From Artocarpus heterophyllus (lineage: Eukaryota; Streptophyta; Magnoliopsida; Rosales; Moraceae): a stretch of DNA of 64,000 nt. Position numbers and translations under genes: made by a program. The DNA lies in contig CM046342.1 of assembly GCA_025403435.1 (NCBI GenBank), positions 16,184,519-16,248,518 on the forward strand, in the 5' to 3' direction. The notes below the pieces were generated by a model. It saw only the letters and a list, made by a program, of their open reading frames with translations, ran no database searches and had not been told where the DNA came from. This document shows, in pieces, positions 1 through 10,232 of this stretch; the stretch's first letter is position 1; every line of letters starts with the position of its first letter.

Positions 1-475
1 ATGAGTGTGTTTTATGATGATCGCTGGGAGTGTTCTTGGACGTATACGCCGAGCACCCTCCCTAGGGTGGCACATCAAGCATTCCCCTGTATCTTAGGCA
101 GTAATCTTTGCCATCTCCCAGCAAACTATTGCTATTTCCTAGCCAAGATGACCAAGGAGTATATTCTCTATAGAATTGGCGGGACGGTCAGACCATAGCC
201 TAATCAACCTTGTCGAACACAACAACACTTTTTGCAAATAGTAGTGGATGAGACCCAAAGGCCACTACATCGCACCATCTCAACCCTTTAATAGAAAATC
301 CTCCTTTTTTAGAGATCGCAATGCCTATTACCAGCCATCTAAGCTCCAAAGAAGTATACATAGGGGTCTTAGGTCAAACCCATCTAACATCCAGTCCAAA
401 CCAAACACTGAATATAGGGGCATTAACTCTACTCCAAAGGTAAGTGGGATGTCTTACCAAACCTAGCCTCTCCGC
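1..475 (+). mobile_element. Gypsy-type LTR fragment, left half of split unit (copy 1)
   Basis: No coding frame is convincing here. The stretch aligns by eye along its length with 49626-50100, sharing landmarks such as 'tatacgccgagca', 'tttttgcaaatag' and 'ctctcc(g/a)ca'. The paralogue runs straight on into 'tttgatcaactacctgacttg', while here the match stops at about 475 and resumes at 39641, so about 39 kb of insertions separate the halves. Together with 39641-39850 it looks like the 3' part of a Gypsy LTR, because the paralogue ends in 'aacattatgacatcgtgtga', resembling the sequence that follows the 5' LTR of many plant Tat-type Gypsy elements. It is truncated by the window edge. Confidence 0.55.
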
Positions 476-498
476 ATTGGTCCTATATTGATATGGTT

Positions 499-1141
499 TG
501 TTGACGCTTATCGGAGTTCGCGCGACGGATCAACACCTTGTGCGGCTGCGCACGGTGGTCAGCTTTTCCCCTGCTCGTCTGTGCCTGATCTGACAGACCT
601 GCTATAAGAGGAAGGACGCTTTGGGAGCAAGAAAAAGACGAGACAGTCAATAGACAAGGGCTTTCCGATGCTCAAGGCAGGAGTTGCTCAACAGAGAACG
701 GGAACTTGTTAGGTGGGAAGAAGCATGCATGCTGGATGCAATAAATGCACCCTATTTATAGGTTGCCACTTGGACCGGGTGTTTAGGTAGGTTTTGCCCA
801 CGACCTGAGTGTTACATCAAGGCGCGTCAGATGGGAGAGGACAAGTGTCGTGCCCTTCGCCAGTGGATTGTTTCCCATCCGACGGCAAGTTGTTCGCCAT
901 CTGTTAGCCAGTGATGGTGAGTAGAAGTCCACTTACAAGTGAAAAGAATGCGACCCAAGCTGGTCCTTGACCTAAGGAGGCGACCAGCTACGGTGTGGCC
1001 TGAGAGACCCTGAAAAGCACCTCAAACAAACGATCTAAGCTTATTAGGAATAGTTATCAATTCACCGTAGCTTTGTTGAGCTCCTTAGTTGACCACCTGA
1101 AGTAAGGCTCCTCGGTAGTGGCGTCGAGCTCACCCTCAACA
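499..1141 (-). repeat. 3' LTR of the Tat element
   Basis: This 643-bp LTR pairs with 21406-22047. Shared landmarks include 'acggtggtcagcttttccc', 'gacagtcaatagacaaggg' and 'aagcatgcatgctggatgc'. Terminal inverted bases are TGTTGA and TCAACA. The left flank 494-498 (TGGTT) is one side of the target duplication. 'ctatttataggttgcc' near 752 is the TATA-like region. Confidence 0.92.
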
Positions 1142-1367
1142 GTAGTCCCCTAGTTCACTTGGTCGATGCTTGGCCGGGTAGACTATGCTTAGTGGGTGAG
1201 GTTGGCTTAAGATGGAAGTCTAAACAATGTCCCGAGGTAGTGTAAGATGAAAGGTCATGCGATGATGCTCGGAGGGACACGTGTCACCACGCAATCGGGT
1301 ATTTCTCTATCAAGCGTAATCATCGCATCTCTTCGGTTTCCACACCCAAGTTTCGCACCTGGAATGG

Positions 1368-1379
1368 CTATAAATAAGG
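1368..1379 (+). promoter_or_regulatory. TATA box candidate of the antisense gene in the Tat element
   Basis: The string 'ctataaataagg' lies 160 bp upstream of the ATG at 1528, on the strand opposite to the retrotransposon genes. It is a good plant TATA match, and the spacing leaves room for a short leader. Position and orientation support a dedicated promoter, but there is no transcript evidence. Confidence 0.5.
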
Positions 1380-1527
1380 CTTTTATCGCTGTCATTTTCA
1401 TGTGCAATCAAGGCCACACTTCGCTTCCTTTGAGTTTTAGCTGCTGAGTCATAGTTGACAACCCAAGAACTCTTCATTCCCAAGCTTCCACGACCTAATC
1501 AGGTAATTTTTCAAGGAGCGCGAGAAA

Positions 1528-3830
1528 ATGAGTGACCTTTTACGAGTGGCCGAAATATTAAGGGTCGATGCCGAGCTGGAGGTAGCCAAGGATAGAGCAA
1601 GCACCTCTGGCCGAGACTCTAGGGCCCCTGTCCAGGTTCTGGGTACGGTGATCGTAGACATTTTCGATGAGGAGGAAGCAGCTAAGGAGGCAGAATTGGA
1701 GATGAGTGCCGCCGAAGATGAGGGTGAGAGGGTTGTCATCACTCAAGTTTGGGGAGTGACCGCTTATTGTGTAACTCAGCCCTGGCAAACATCTGTAGTG
1801 GCCTACTCTAGCGCAATGACAGCATCTCGGCTGGAGGACCTGCGCTAAGAATTTGATATTCCAAATGACATCGTCCTCATCGTGCCCGAGGAGAATGATT
1901 CCCCCTGACTCTGCCCAAGGGGTGTATAACTTTATAAGCGGAGATTTTTAGGGCCGGGTTGCACTTGCCATTCCATCTATTCCTCTGCCGGGCACTCAAT
2001 GACCTGAATGTATGCCTAGCCCAGCTCAACCCGAACAGCTACAGGTTGCTGATCGGGATGTACATATTATAGAGGTACCACCGGGCTACCAAGATGCCGT
2101 GGGAGGCATTTAAACAAGTTAACAAGATGAAGAAGCTTCCCCGACAATCTGGCTGGTATTACGTCATTGGTTTTAGGAAAGACTTTATTTTGGACAACCC
2201 CAACTCATACAAGCTATGGAAGTTTGAGTGGTTCTACGTCAGGAGAAATTATTTAGCCTAAGCTGGTGAGGCCGTCCCTGTGGATCAACGTGTCTTGAGG
2301 ACCTTTGAACAGGGGCACGTGTGGTCTAAGAGGCCATGGGCGCCGAGCCACATTATCAGGGAAGTCAAAGACCTGTTCAATAAGCCAGAAGCCACGAGAC
2401 AACAAGCGTTCCTGCTCAAGAAAGAAACCATTTCCCGTTATGGCTAGTTTAGGGAGTCCAGCAGAACCAATCCTTTTTCCAACATCCAACCTGCTTGGTC
2501 AGCCAGACAGGTGATAGTGGCGAGTCCGAGCGCTACAGACATCCTAGCGCCAAGCACCTCTAAATCCGAGTGGCCGACGAGGGAGCCATCATTGAGAATC
2601 AAGAACTCGTCGAATGGCTCCTTCGATACGGGGCCACCCATAGCAGACGAGGACCTCATGGACGTGATTCGGTTTTTGTACCCGTCTAGTCAGCTCTGGA
2701 TTGGAGGTGAGGTCTGAGTTTTTTTTACTGTGCTTGTCCTGACTTGGGGGTTTTCTTGGTTTTGTAGAGAAGTCTTCTCGACCAACTAATGCAAAGGAAA
2801 GGCGAGCCATGATGGAGCGCCTTCGCCGCCAAAAAGGGAAGGCAGCGGTCGGGAAGAAGTGGAAGAGGACTCCAAGGCCAGAGTAACCACCAAGGTCCAA
2901 ACAGCTGCCATAGTCCGAGGGACCATCCTAAACAATCCAAGTTCTCCCACCATCGTCGATGAGGACTAGGGCTTCGTCAAGCCAAACCCTACCTTCTACA
3001 ATCACAACCGCCGTGGTGCCTCCCACGGGAGACCCTCTGAGGAGGCGACTAAATTACCACTGCAACATCCTCGAGCACCTCAGGGATGCTGTTCTCGGCG
3101 AGTCATTCCTGGAGAACCTCCAAGGAGAGGAGTTCGAGGGCCTATCTAGCGCTGCCTTCCGCTCTACTGCCAATGTGAGTTAAAATTCTACACCGAGCTT
3201 CTTTTGACTTTCTTGCATACTGACTTTGTCTTCTCAGGCATGCACCTTCTTAGACGAAAGGAGCTCAACTTAGAGAAAGAAAAGAGGCACAAGAAGACCG
3301 CCCTCGAAAAGCACGAGGTCGAGAAAGAGCTCAGTGCTAAGAACATCGAGCTAGAACAAATCAAGAAAGCTCTTTCCCAGGCTGAGGATGAGGCCAAAAA
3401 GGCAAAGAAAGAGGCCAAACAAGCTAAGGCAACGACGAAGGAGGCAAGGAAGGCAGCCAAAGAGGTGAGGAATGAGGCGGGCCAATCCCGGGACGAGGTT
3501 GCCCTACTCAGGGATCAGCTGCAGGCCTCCCAGGCTAAGCATCAATGTTTCTGGGAGGAGCTACCAAGCTGACTTGCCCAAGCCGTGGAGGACTTCAAGG
3601 TGTCCTCGAAGTACACCGACTACTACTATTTTGGCATGACCGACCTATGGGACTACCTCATCAGGAAGCATCCCGAGGCAACGGAGTTTGACTAGTCACT
3701 CATTGTTGAGCTAGAACACGGCAAAGCGCAACAACCCGAATAAGAAAAGGTCATCGAAGTGGACGGCAAAGACAACAGGGACAACTAGGGCGGAGACAGT
3801 GATGTCGAGGAAGGGGCCTAGGCCTAGTTT
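1528..3830 (+). pseudogene. Antisense accessory gene of the Tat element ('putative gypsy type transposon' protein family), decayed
   Basis: A broken gene runs antisense to gag-pol, downstream of integrase. The N-terminal part (1528-1848) ends in 'RLEDLR' followed after a stop by 'EFDIPNDIVL'; a further block at 2128-2500 reads 'LWKFEWFYVRRNY' and 'HVWSKRPWAPSH'. These recall the plant family annotated as putative gypsy-type transposon (Transposase_28). The C-terminal block (about 3240-3570) is a strong coiled coil of Lys/Glu/Ala heptads. Two candidate introns with GT...AG ends are visible: 2707-2767 (61 bp) and 3175-3237 (63 bp). Removing the first joins the flanking frames in phase; removing the second does not reach the coiled-coil frame, so an indel is needed. 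There are several in-frame stops. A TATA box at 1368 and AATAAA at 3892 bracket it. Confidence 0.6.
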
Positions 3831-3891
3831 TTGTTGTTTTTATCCGAGCTCGGGAGGTGCCCAGTTATTTGTACCTCCCCCCGTGTTTTGT

Positions 3892-3897
3892 AATAAA
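3892..3897 (+). terminator. Polyadenylation signal candidate of the antisense gene
   Basis: AATAAA in 'ttgtaataaaattttt' lies about 60 bp after the last recognisable codons of the antisense gene and just before the truncated integrase of the opposite strand. It fits a separate transcription unit inside the Tat element. Confidence 0.4.
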
Positions 3898-4345
3898 ATT
3901 TTTATTTTCCCCGAAGTTTATCACTTCTTAGTTTTGCCCTTAAAATTTTTTTCTTCAAGTGCGACTGTCCTAAGGTAAAAAATTTTGTTCTTTAAAAGCT
4001 TGTGGGGTGGCTCCCTGGGAACGAAATTCAAACTTCCTTCCTCGGAGTTAAATGCTTCCTAGAAAAGGTATTGAGTGGAGAATTTTCCAAAGTTGGATGT
4101 TCCTTGGGAGAGAACGTTTTTAAACTAGAGATCCTAAACTCTTCCCAATTACATTCTCACCGAGTTTAGCGTCTCGGTGACAAAGCATCTTATCTTCCCA
4201 TGTTAGAGGTTCCTCGGGAGGAAAACTTCTTGGGAAAAAGTGATTACCAAGTTCAACCAAGCTGGGAAAGCCTACTTCTTGGTTGGGCAGAGCACAACGG
4301 CATGTGGAACCCTGTACCCTGTCACCCCCCTTAGACTTGTTTACC
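3898..4345. other. Non-coding spacer between antisense gene and truncated integrase
   Basis: No frame here resembles integrase. The core domain stops near 4345, after minus-strand codons reading 'VVTNNTKQFE', and the catalytic Asp/Glu half is gone. The short minus-strand frame at 4120-4353 does not match any domain I recognise. Confidence 0.4.
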
Positions 4346-4993
4346 GAGGACATTTGAGGACTCGAACTGTTTTGTGTTGTTGGTCACAACGGTATGCGGG
4401 ATTATGAACCGGCAAATGATGTTTCCTCATACAAAGTTGATGCACTTGGCTTCGGTCATGTCGGTGCATGGCTCTACCTCGACCCATTTGGTGAGATAGT
4501 CGATGACCATAATGTAGTATTTAAATTAAGATCGGGCCTGAGGAAGGGGTTTGATAAGATCAATGGCCCACTTAGTAAAAGGCCATGTTGATGTTACCGA
4601 GGTGAGTGGCTCGACATGATGTCCGAGCACCATAGTGAACTGTAGACATTTTAAGCATTTTTGCACGAAGTCTTTACAGTCCTTCTCTATGGTTGGCTAG
4701 TAATAGCCCAGCCAAAGACATTTTTGGGTCAAGGATCGCCCCCTAGAGTGATTACTATATAGGCCCTTGTGAATCTCCTTCATCAGATATTGAGCTTCTT
4801 TGGGCCCTACACACTTCAGACACAATGTAGTGTAGCCTCGTCGATATAGCTTCCCACTGATCATCGAATACCAGGCCGAGCTGTTGTGAATCTGACGTGC
4901 CTCTTCTCGATCGCCGAGCAATTCGGTTATGGTCAGGTATCGGATGATCGGGTCCATCCAAGTGGTCTCCTGTTCATCGGCTACATATGCCAC
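4346..4993 (-). pseudogene. Integrase of the Tat element, N-terminal zinc domain and first part of core only
   Basis: On the minus strand the 98-residue frame at 4697-4993 gives the HHCC zinc-binding region ('MKEIHKGLYSNHSRGRSLTQ' then 'KCLWLGYY'). It continues after stops and frameshifts with 'FVQKCLKC' and then 'KWAIDLIKPLPQ' and 'YYIMVIDYLTKWVEVEPC' (about 4440-4570), the start of the integrase core with the first Asp. The rest of the core, with the second Asp and the catalytic Glu, is missing. It normally inserts the cDNA copy in the nucleus; this copy cannot be active. Confidence 0.75.
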
Positions 4994-5212
4994 TTCTTTG
5001 TTAATACTTGGCTTGGCTAATCTTTCAATAGGGATTGAGGTTAACTCACTGTCGTTTAGGCCTGAGGCGAGCTGAGCAAGCGCATCTGCCTCAAATTTTT
5101 TTGATCTGGGGATCTGCTTGAACGATTAAGATTTAAACTGTCCGAGCAATGTCTTAACCTCTTGTAAGTACACGGTCATGGATTCCATCCAAGCTTGAAA
5201 CACCCCAGTGAC

Positions 5213-5950
5213 CTATTGGATGACAAGCATAGAGTCGCTATGGATGACTAGGTGATCTACCTCAAGATCCCTGGTGATTCTGAGTCCAGCAGGCAGCGCT
5301 TCATACCCCGCTTCATTATTAAAGGCCTTGAAATAGAATGGAAGTGCGTAGATCCTCTTATATCCATTCGGGCTTATTAAATCCAACCTGACACCCAAAC
5401 CTCCAGCGTAGCAAGATCCGTCTATAAAGAGCTTCCATCCTGGTTCTAGAGTGGCATAATCATCACTATAGCTAGGGGCGCCTGGGACTTCCATTGGTGC
5501 CTTCTTGGCCAGTGGTGCGCCTTGCTTGATATCGGTGAACTCGGCGATGAAATCTACGAGGGCCTGGGCTTTGATGGTCGTCCTTGGTACAAAATCAATG
5601 TCACACTGGCCAAGCTCGACCGACCATTTGGCCATCCGTTCTGATATCTCGGGACTTTGAAGAACTTGTCAAAGAGGGAACTTTGTTGGGACTCGTATCA
5701 TGTGGCCTTGAAAATAAGGTCGCAGTTTTCGATCATAAGTGACTTGGGCGAACGCCAACTTTTCAAGTGGGGTACCTCTCCTCGGCTCCCTAGAATGCAT
5801 AGCTTGTATAATAGATGGGCTTCTGAACTCTGTCTTCTTCTCAGATGAGGACCGAGCTAGCCTTCTTGGACACGGCAAGGTAGGCATACAATACTTCCCC
5901 CGGTAAAGGTTTAGACAGGAGTGGGGGCATGAATAAGTATCTCTTTAAAT
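5213..5950 (-). pseudogene. Tandem RNase H domains (RT-linked plus extra Tat-type RNase H)
   Basis: Minus-strand codons about 5640-5950 give the RT-connected RNase H with recognisable 'EERYP' and 'LRPYFQGH' pieces in broken frames. The open frame 5213-5635 (140 residues) begins 'MAKWSVELGQCDIDFVPRTT' and contains 'GWKLFIDGSCYAGGLGVRLD', 'NNEAGYEAL' and 'HSDSMLV'. That is the second, archaeal-like RNase H found only in the Tat group of Gypsy elements. RNase H removes the RNA template after first-strand synthesis. The two domains sit between reverse transcriptase and integrase in the usual order. Confidence 0.85.
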
Positions 5951-5951
5951 T

Positions 5952-6900
5952 CTAGAAGGCTTCTTCACACTCCCTGCTCCTCTTAAACCTCCCATTGAGT
6001 GCCTGAAAAAATGAGTGGCACTTATTGGTAGATTGGGAGACAAATCTAGAGAGACCCGCTACCATGCTAGTAAGTTTCTGCACCTTTTTTACCGTTCGAG
6101 GTGAATGCATGTCTATAACGGCTTGAGCCTTGGCCGGGTTAACCTTGATTCCTCTTTGATTAACTAGAAATCTGAGAAACTTGCCTGAGCTAACCCCAAA
6201 TGCACATTCCATTGGGTTGACCTTAATCCCATACTCACAGAGAATGTCGAAGCTCACTCGGAGATCGGCCATGTGATCCACTGCTTGGACAGATTTAACT
6301 AACATATCATCCACATAGACTTCCATCATTTTGCCAATCAGCTGAGCAAACGTCTTGTTGATTAGACGTTGGCAGGTTGCCTCGGCATTCTTAAGTCCAA
6401 AGGACATTACTACGTAGCAGTAGAGCCCTTGGTTTGTAATAAAGGCTATTTTTATTTGACCTTCCTCGGCCATCCGTATCTGGTTATAGCCGGAATAGGC
6501 ATCCATGAAGTTAAGCAGCTCGTGCTCGGTGGTTGCATCAATGAGCTGGTCTATTCGGGGCAGTGAAAAGCAGTCCTTCAGGTAGGCCTTATTTAGGTCG
6601 GTGTAGTCTATACAAACCCGCCATTTTCTATTCGCCTTCTTGACTAGGACCACATTGGCTAACCACTTTGAATACTTCACTTCTTGGATGAATCCTGCCT
6701 TTAGCAACTTTTGGACGTCTTCATTAATGGCAGCATACTTTTTCGGGTTAAAAGCCCTTTTTTTTTTTTTTTTTCTAAATAACCGAATTGTACTCTGGTC
6801 GAACGTTAAGACGATGACAGATTATGCTTGGATCCATGTCGAGCATGTCTTTATGAGATCATGCAAACACATCTCAATACTTTGTAAGGAGCTTCTCAAG
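5952..6900 (-). pseudogene. Reverse transcriptase of the Tat Gypsy element
   Basis: The open frame 5952-6707 (251 residues) begins inside the domain at 'MLKAGFIQEVKYSKWLANVV'. It shows 'KWRVCIDYTDLNKA', 'AYSGYNQIRM' and the catalytic 'VYVDDMLVKS', so all core motifs are present. Codons upstream to about 6900 continue the domain's N-terminus ('AFNPKKYAAINEDV' and, beyond a poly-T tract near 6760-6775, 'CHRLNVRPEYN'). The poly-T run and a frame change break the link to protease. The domain makes cDNA from element RNA; here the polyprotein is broken on both sides. Confidence 0.9.
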
Positions 6901-7269
6901 GTCAGCCTAGATCTCCGGCTTCAGCCGAGAATCGAGTTGAATTGTGCGGTCAGGATGTGCTAGATCGAGGCCAAAGGGCACCAGATCCTTGACAGGTGTG
7001 GCCCTCACCTCCTCCTCGGGTAGACATGGGTCAAGGTAACTTAGCTGGAAACTATATTTCATCAACCTTGTATATGGTCGAGACATTTAATTGCCGAGCT
7101 GATGCAGCCTTGACAACATAAGCGTAACAAGCTTGAGAATCTTTTTATAATGACCGGATTACTCTGACCCCGTTGTTCATTGGGAACTTCATGGCTAGGT
7201 GGTAGTGGAGACCATAGCCTTTAGTGAGTTTAATGTCGGACGACCGATTATAATATTGTATTGGGAGGG
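6901..7269 (-). pseudogene. C-terminal part of the Tat protease and linker
   Basis: Reading the minus strand from 7269, the codons give 'PSQYNIIIGRPTLNSLKAMV' and then 'MKFPMNNGVRVI'. This is the flap-distal end of a plant Gypsy aspartic protease and its downstream linker. Its N-terminal half is at 19190-19419, on the other side of the nested element. The rest to 6901 has no clear frame. Confidence 0.75.
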
Positions 7270-9387
7270 TGATGAGACTGTAAAAGTGTACATTTTCTAA
7301 GGCTTAAATCATTTATTTATGCTTTTATTTCTCATTAAATCCTTTAATTAATAGCATTTTGTGTTAATTAGTATTTTTGTGCCTTAGTGTGAAAATGTGT
7401 TTAAAAATACGTTTTTAGTGTGTTTTTATGTTTAATAATATTTTTAGTAATTTTTAGAGTCATTTTGGTGTGTTAAATGTGTGTTTAGTTTGTAAATAGT
7501 TAAAACCGTAAAAGTAATGCGGTTATTTTATTTTGAGTTTTAGTGTGTTTGGTAGTCTGTTTCAAGTTTGTAAATATGTCTTATTATATTTTTAGTAATT
7601 TTTAAAAATTTTTCAAAGTCAAAAAAATTATATCTATGCTAAACCGTAAGAGACTAGAAATTTTAGGAGTTTTTATCTATTTTTGTGTGTTTTATTGTAA
7701 AATAAATATTTTTAATATTTTTGTAAATATTATGTTTGTAAAATAATTAATATTAGTGTGTTTGTGATTTGTAGATTAAAAATCTGGAGGAAAAACGGAG
7801 CAAAACGACACCAAAACGAATAAAATCGGACAACAAATGCATCAAAAAGATAAAAAAATTTGAATTTAAATTAAATGGGACATGTGGCAATTTTCTAACC
7901 GTTGGATTCACTACCAAATTAATCGTGAACGTTCGAGGAAGAGACGCGTGTCATTGCGTCATCCGGTGCGTCAGCGAAATCTCGCAGTGCTTTCCACATG
8001 GCATTCTCTGATTGGCGCGTGCATCACACGCGCCGACAAAGCTGTAGGCGAGGCAAAGGAGTCTCAGGCTGCTTTGGATCGTGTGCGGTCTTGTCCACGT
8101 GCATCCGTTCTCTGAACCGTCAGATCTGAATACTTTGACTCATCCATCGGCTTTAAATCTCGGTCCCACTAGTCCCACTTGGGCTCAATTTGCGAGCGTC
8201 TGACAACTGTTGGATCGTGCGATTAACGGTCACTATTAGTTTGTTTCAGTGCTGCCATGTACCGCGAAGCAGAGAATCACAAACGAATTCTTTCATTATC
8301 ACAACAAGCCCAGCGCGAAGAAAAGGAGGAGAAATGATTCGAATCGGTCAACTTTCAACAGGAAAAAAACATTAATTACAAAAGGCCGTTAGTGAATCCA
8401 ATCCCCTATAAATACTAAGGCATTTGCCTCAGTTTCGAACCCCCTCTCACAGTATAGAAATACTGTTGTATTAGTTATAGTCTAGTTTTTATTCCAGTTT
8501 TCAGTCTAGTTTCTTGTAAAATATTTTCTAGTTTATGTTGTAAAAATTATGCTTAATAATATTAGTAGTATTTTATTAATTATGTCTTTTTAAATTTCTT
8601 TTTAACTGAGGGGAGAGGGAAAAATTCTGGCAAAATTATCTTAAATATTTTTTGGTTTTTTTTTTTAGTTTTCTAAGCTGTTGTAATGCCAAAATATTTT
8701 CTTAGAAAACTTAGAATTTTAATATTTTCTTAGCTAGAACTCTACCAAAATTACGGTTATGATTTATCGACGACATAGACTGGCACGGATAATGCTTGGG
8801 AGGACTTTGATTAGTCGTAGACAGAGAATGGCTCGGTAAATGCTTAACTTACTATCTTGGTTGTTATTTTAGTTAAGTTATGTTGAAATGCTGCTTATTT
8901 ATTAAGTTGTGTTTTTGCTACATTATAGACATGGAATGACACAGTAAATGCTTGGTAAATCTTGATTTATTGTCGACATAGGATGGCATAGTGTACACTT
9001 AAACCAACTAATAAATAAAAAGAGAAACTAAAATATATTGAAGATAATTGTCAGAATAGAACCTTTGAACCTCAGTCCTGTTATTATTGTTGTTACACTG
9101 CTTAAGTTACTATTTACATTTCTTGTTATTAAATTTCCAAATTTTCAAAATCTAAAGATGAAAAATGTTGTAAAAATGTGTAAATATTGTAAATACATTC
9201 TGTGAATAATAAATATTAATCCTCAAATTTTTCAGCTTAAATAAAAAGAAAAAGTTAATATAATACATGTATTGGAACTGAATAAATCCTTCCCTGTGAT
9301 TTCGACCTCGGATTCACTGAGTAAATATTACTTGGGACAACATTATACTTGAGGTTAGTTTAGAATGCGTAAGTAGATGTGAGACCA
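7270..9387 (+). repeat. 5' LTR of the gag-LOG element
   Basis: This 2,118-bp LTR starts 'tgatgagactgtaaaagtg' and ends 'gatgtgagacca'. TATA box 'cccctataaatact' is near 8402-8415. An inverted repeat GGCGCGTG-catca-CACGCGCC lies at 8013-8033. Compared with the 3' LTR, CpG-containing sites have decayed here (for example 'gacatgtggc' against 'acacgtggc'). Confidence 0.9.
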
Positions 9388-9393
9388 AGTTTT

Positions 9394-9411
9394 TGACGTC
9401 GTTGCCAGGGA
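9394..9411 (+). other. Primer-binding-site-like sequence
   Basis: The string 'tgacgtcgttgccaggga' follows the 5' LTR by six bases. It resembles the tgg-cgccgttgccgggga sequence found at this place in Athila-type plant Gypsy elements, with three substitutions. Its position just inside the LTR is right for priming minus-strand synthesis. Confidence 0.6.
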
Positions 9412-10100
9412 ACGGTATTGTTTTCAGTGCAGTATAATATTATGTAATATATTTTCTTTGTCTTTTTATTTTTCTTTTATATATTACTAACTCTTCTTTT
9501 ATTTTATTTTATTTCTTTTCTTTTGTTAATATCTTCTGTTTTGCAGGTATTAAGTACTGTTCACGTAGGAATCTGCATGCACTTTTTGTAAGTTACTATA
9601 TGTAGCAGTTACTATTCATGTCACTATTTTAATATTAAAAAAACTAAAATAATAATAATAAAAAAAATATAAAAAAAATAAAAAAATAATCATAATAAAA
9701 AAAAGTTTCTCTTATTTCTTCTGTAAAATATTTATTTTGCTAGTTTTAGGTTTTTGCCTTAGAGATAAAACTTCATAAAATTTTAGATTAGGTTTTCCAT
9801 AATACTTAATAAATAAATTGTGTTTTTGTGAAAAGTAATTTTTGAGAAAGTTTTGTTTAGGGACTGGTACTGATTCGGAATTCTTTCCCATAATCGGTTT
9901 ACTTTTAGAGATTCTCCCAACACCAGTTATTCCTGGAATGTTGTTCTGTCAAGGAGATTGGTTCTTAAGGAGCCTTAACACCACCAATCTTTCCTGGGGA
10001 CATTCTTGAAAAATATAATTCACAAACTTCAAAAATCAATAAGGCAGATACTTTTCATTCACTACTATATTCTCCCTGAGTGGAGAAAAGCTTAGTATTT
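9412..10100. other. Leader of the gag-LOG element, non-coding
   Basis: The stretch is AT-rich with long A and T runs (9640-9700) and no credible frame. It is the untranslated leader between primer-binding site and gag. Confidence 0.5.
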
Positions 10101-10111
10101 GTCTATAAAAT
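10101..10111 (+). promoter_or_regulatory. TATA-like string before gag
   Basis: 'gtctataaaat' lies 132 bp upstream of the gag ATG at 10233. The same 11-base string recurs before the Cys-rich ORF (13248) and the LOG-like ORF (14585). The recurrence is what gives it weight. Confidence 0.4.
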
Positions 10112-10232
10112 TTTGTAAATATTTAAATAATTTGTATGCCAGTTTGGTTTCGTGAGTCTAATAGTCGTAGGTTAGTTAGGAAAAGTTTAGAATCACAATT
10201 CGTCTCTGTTGTGTCTTCAAATTCACCAAAAA

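Noticed and set aside
3188..3460. Minus-strand 90-codon Ala/Ser/Leu/Phe-rich frame
   Set aside because: It is the reverse complement of the coiled-coil coding sequence of the antisense gene; no independent evidence.
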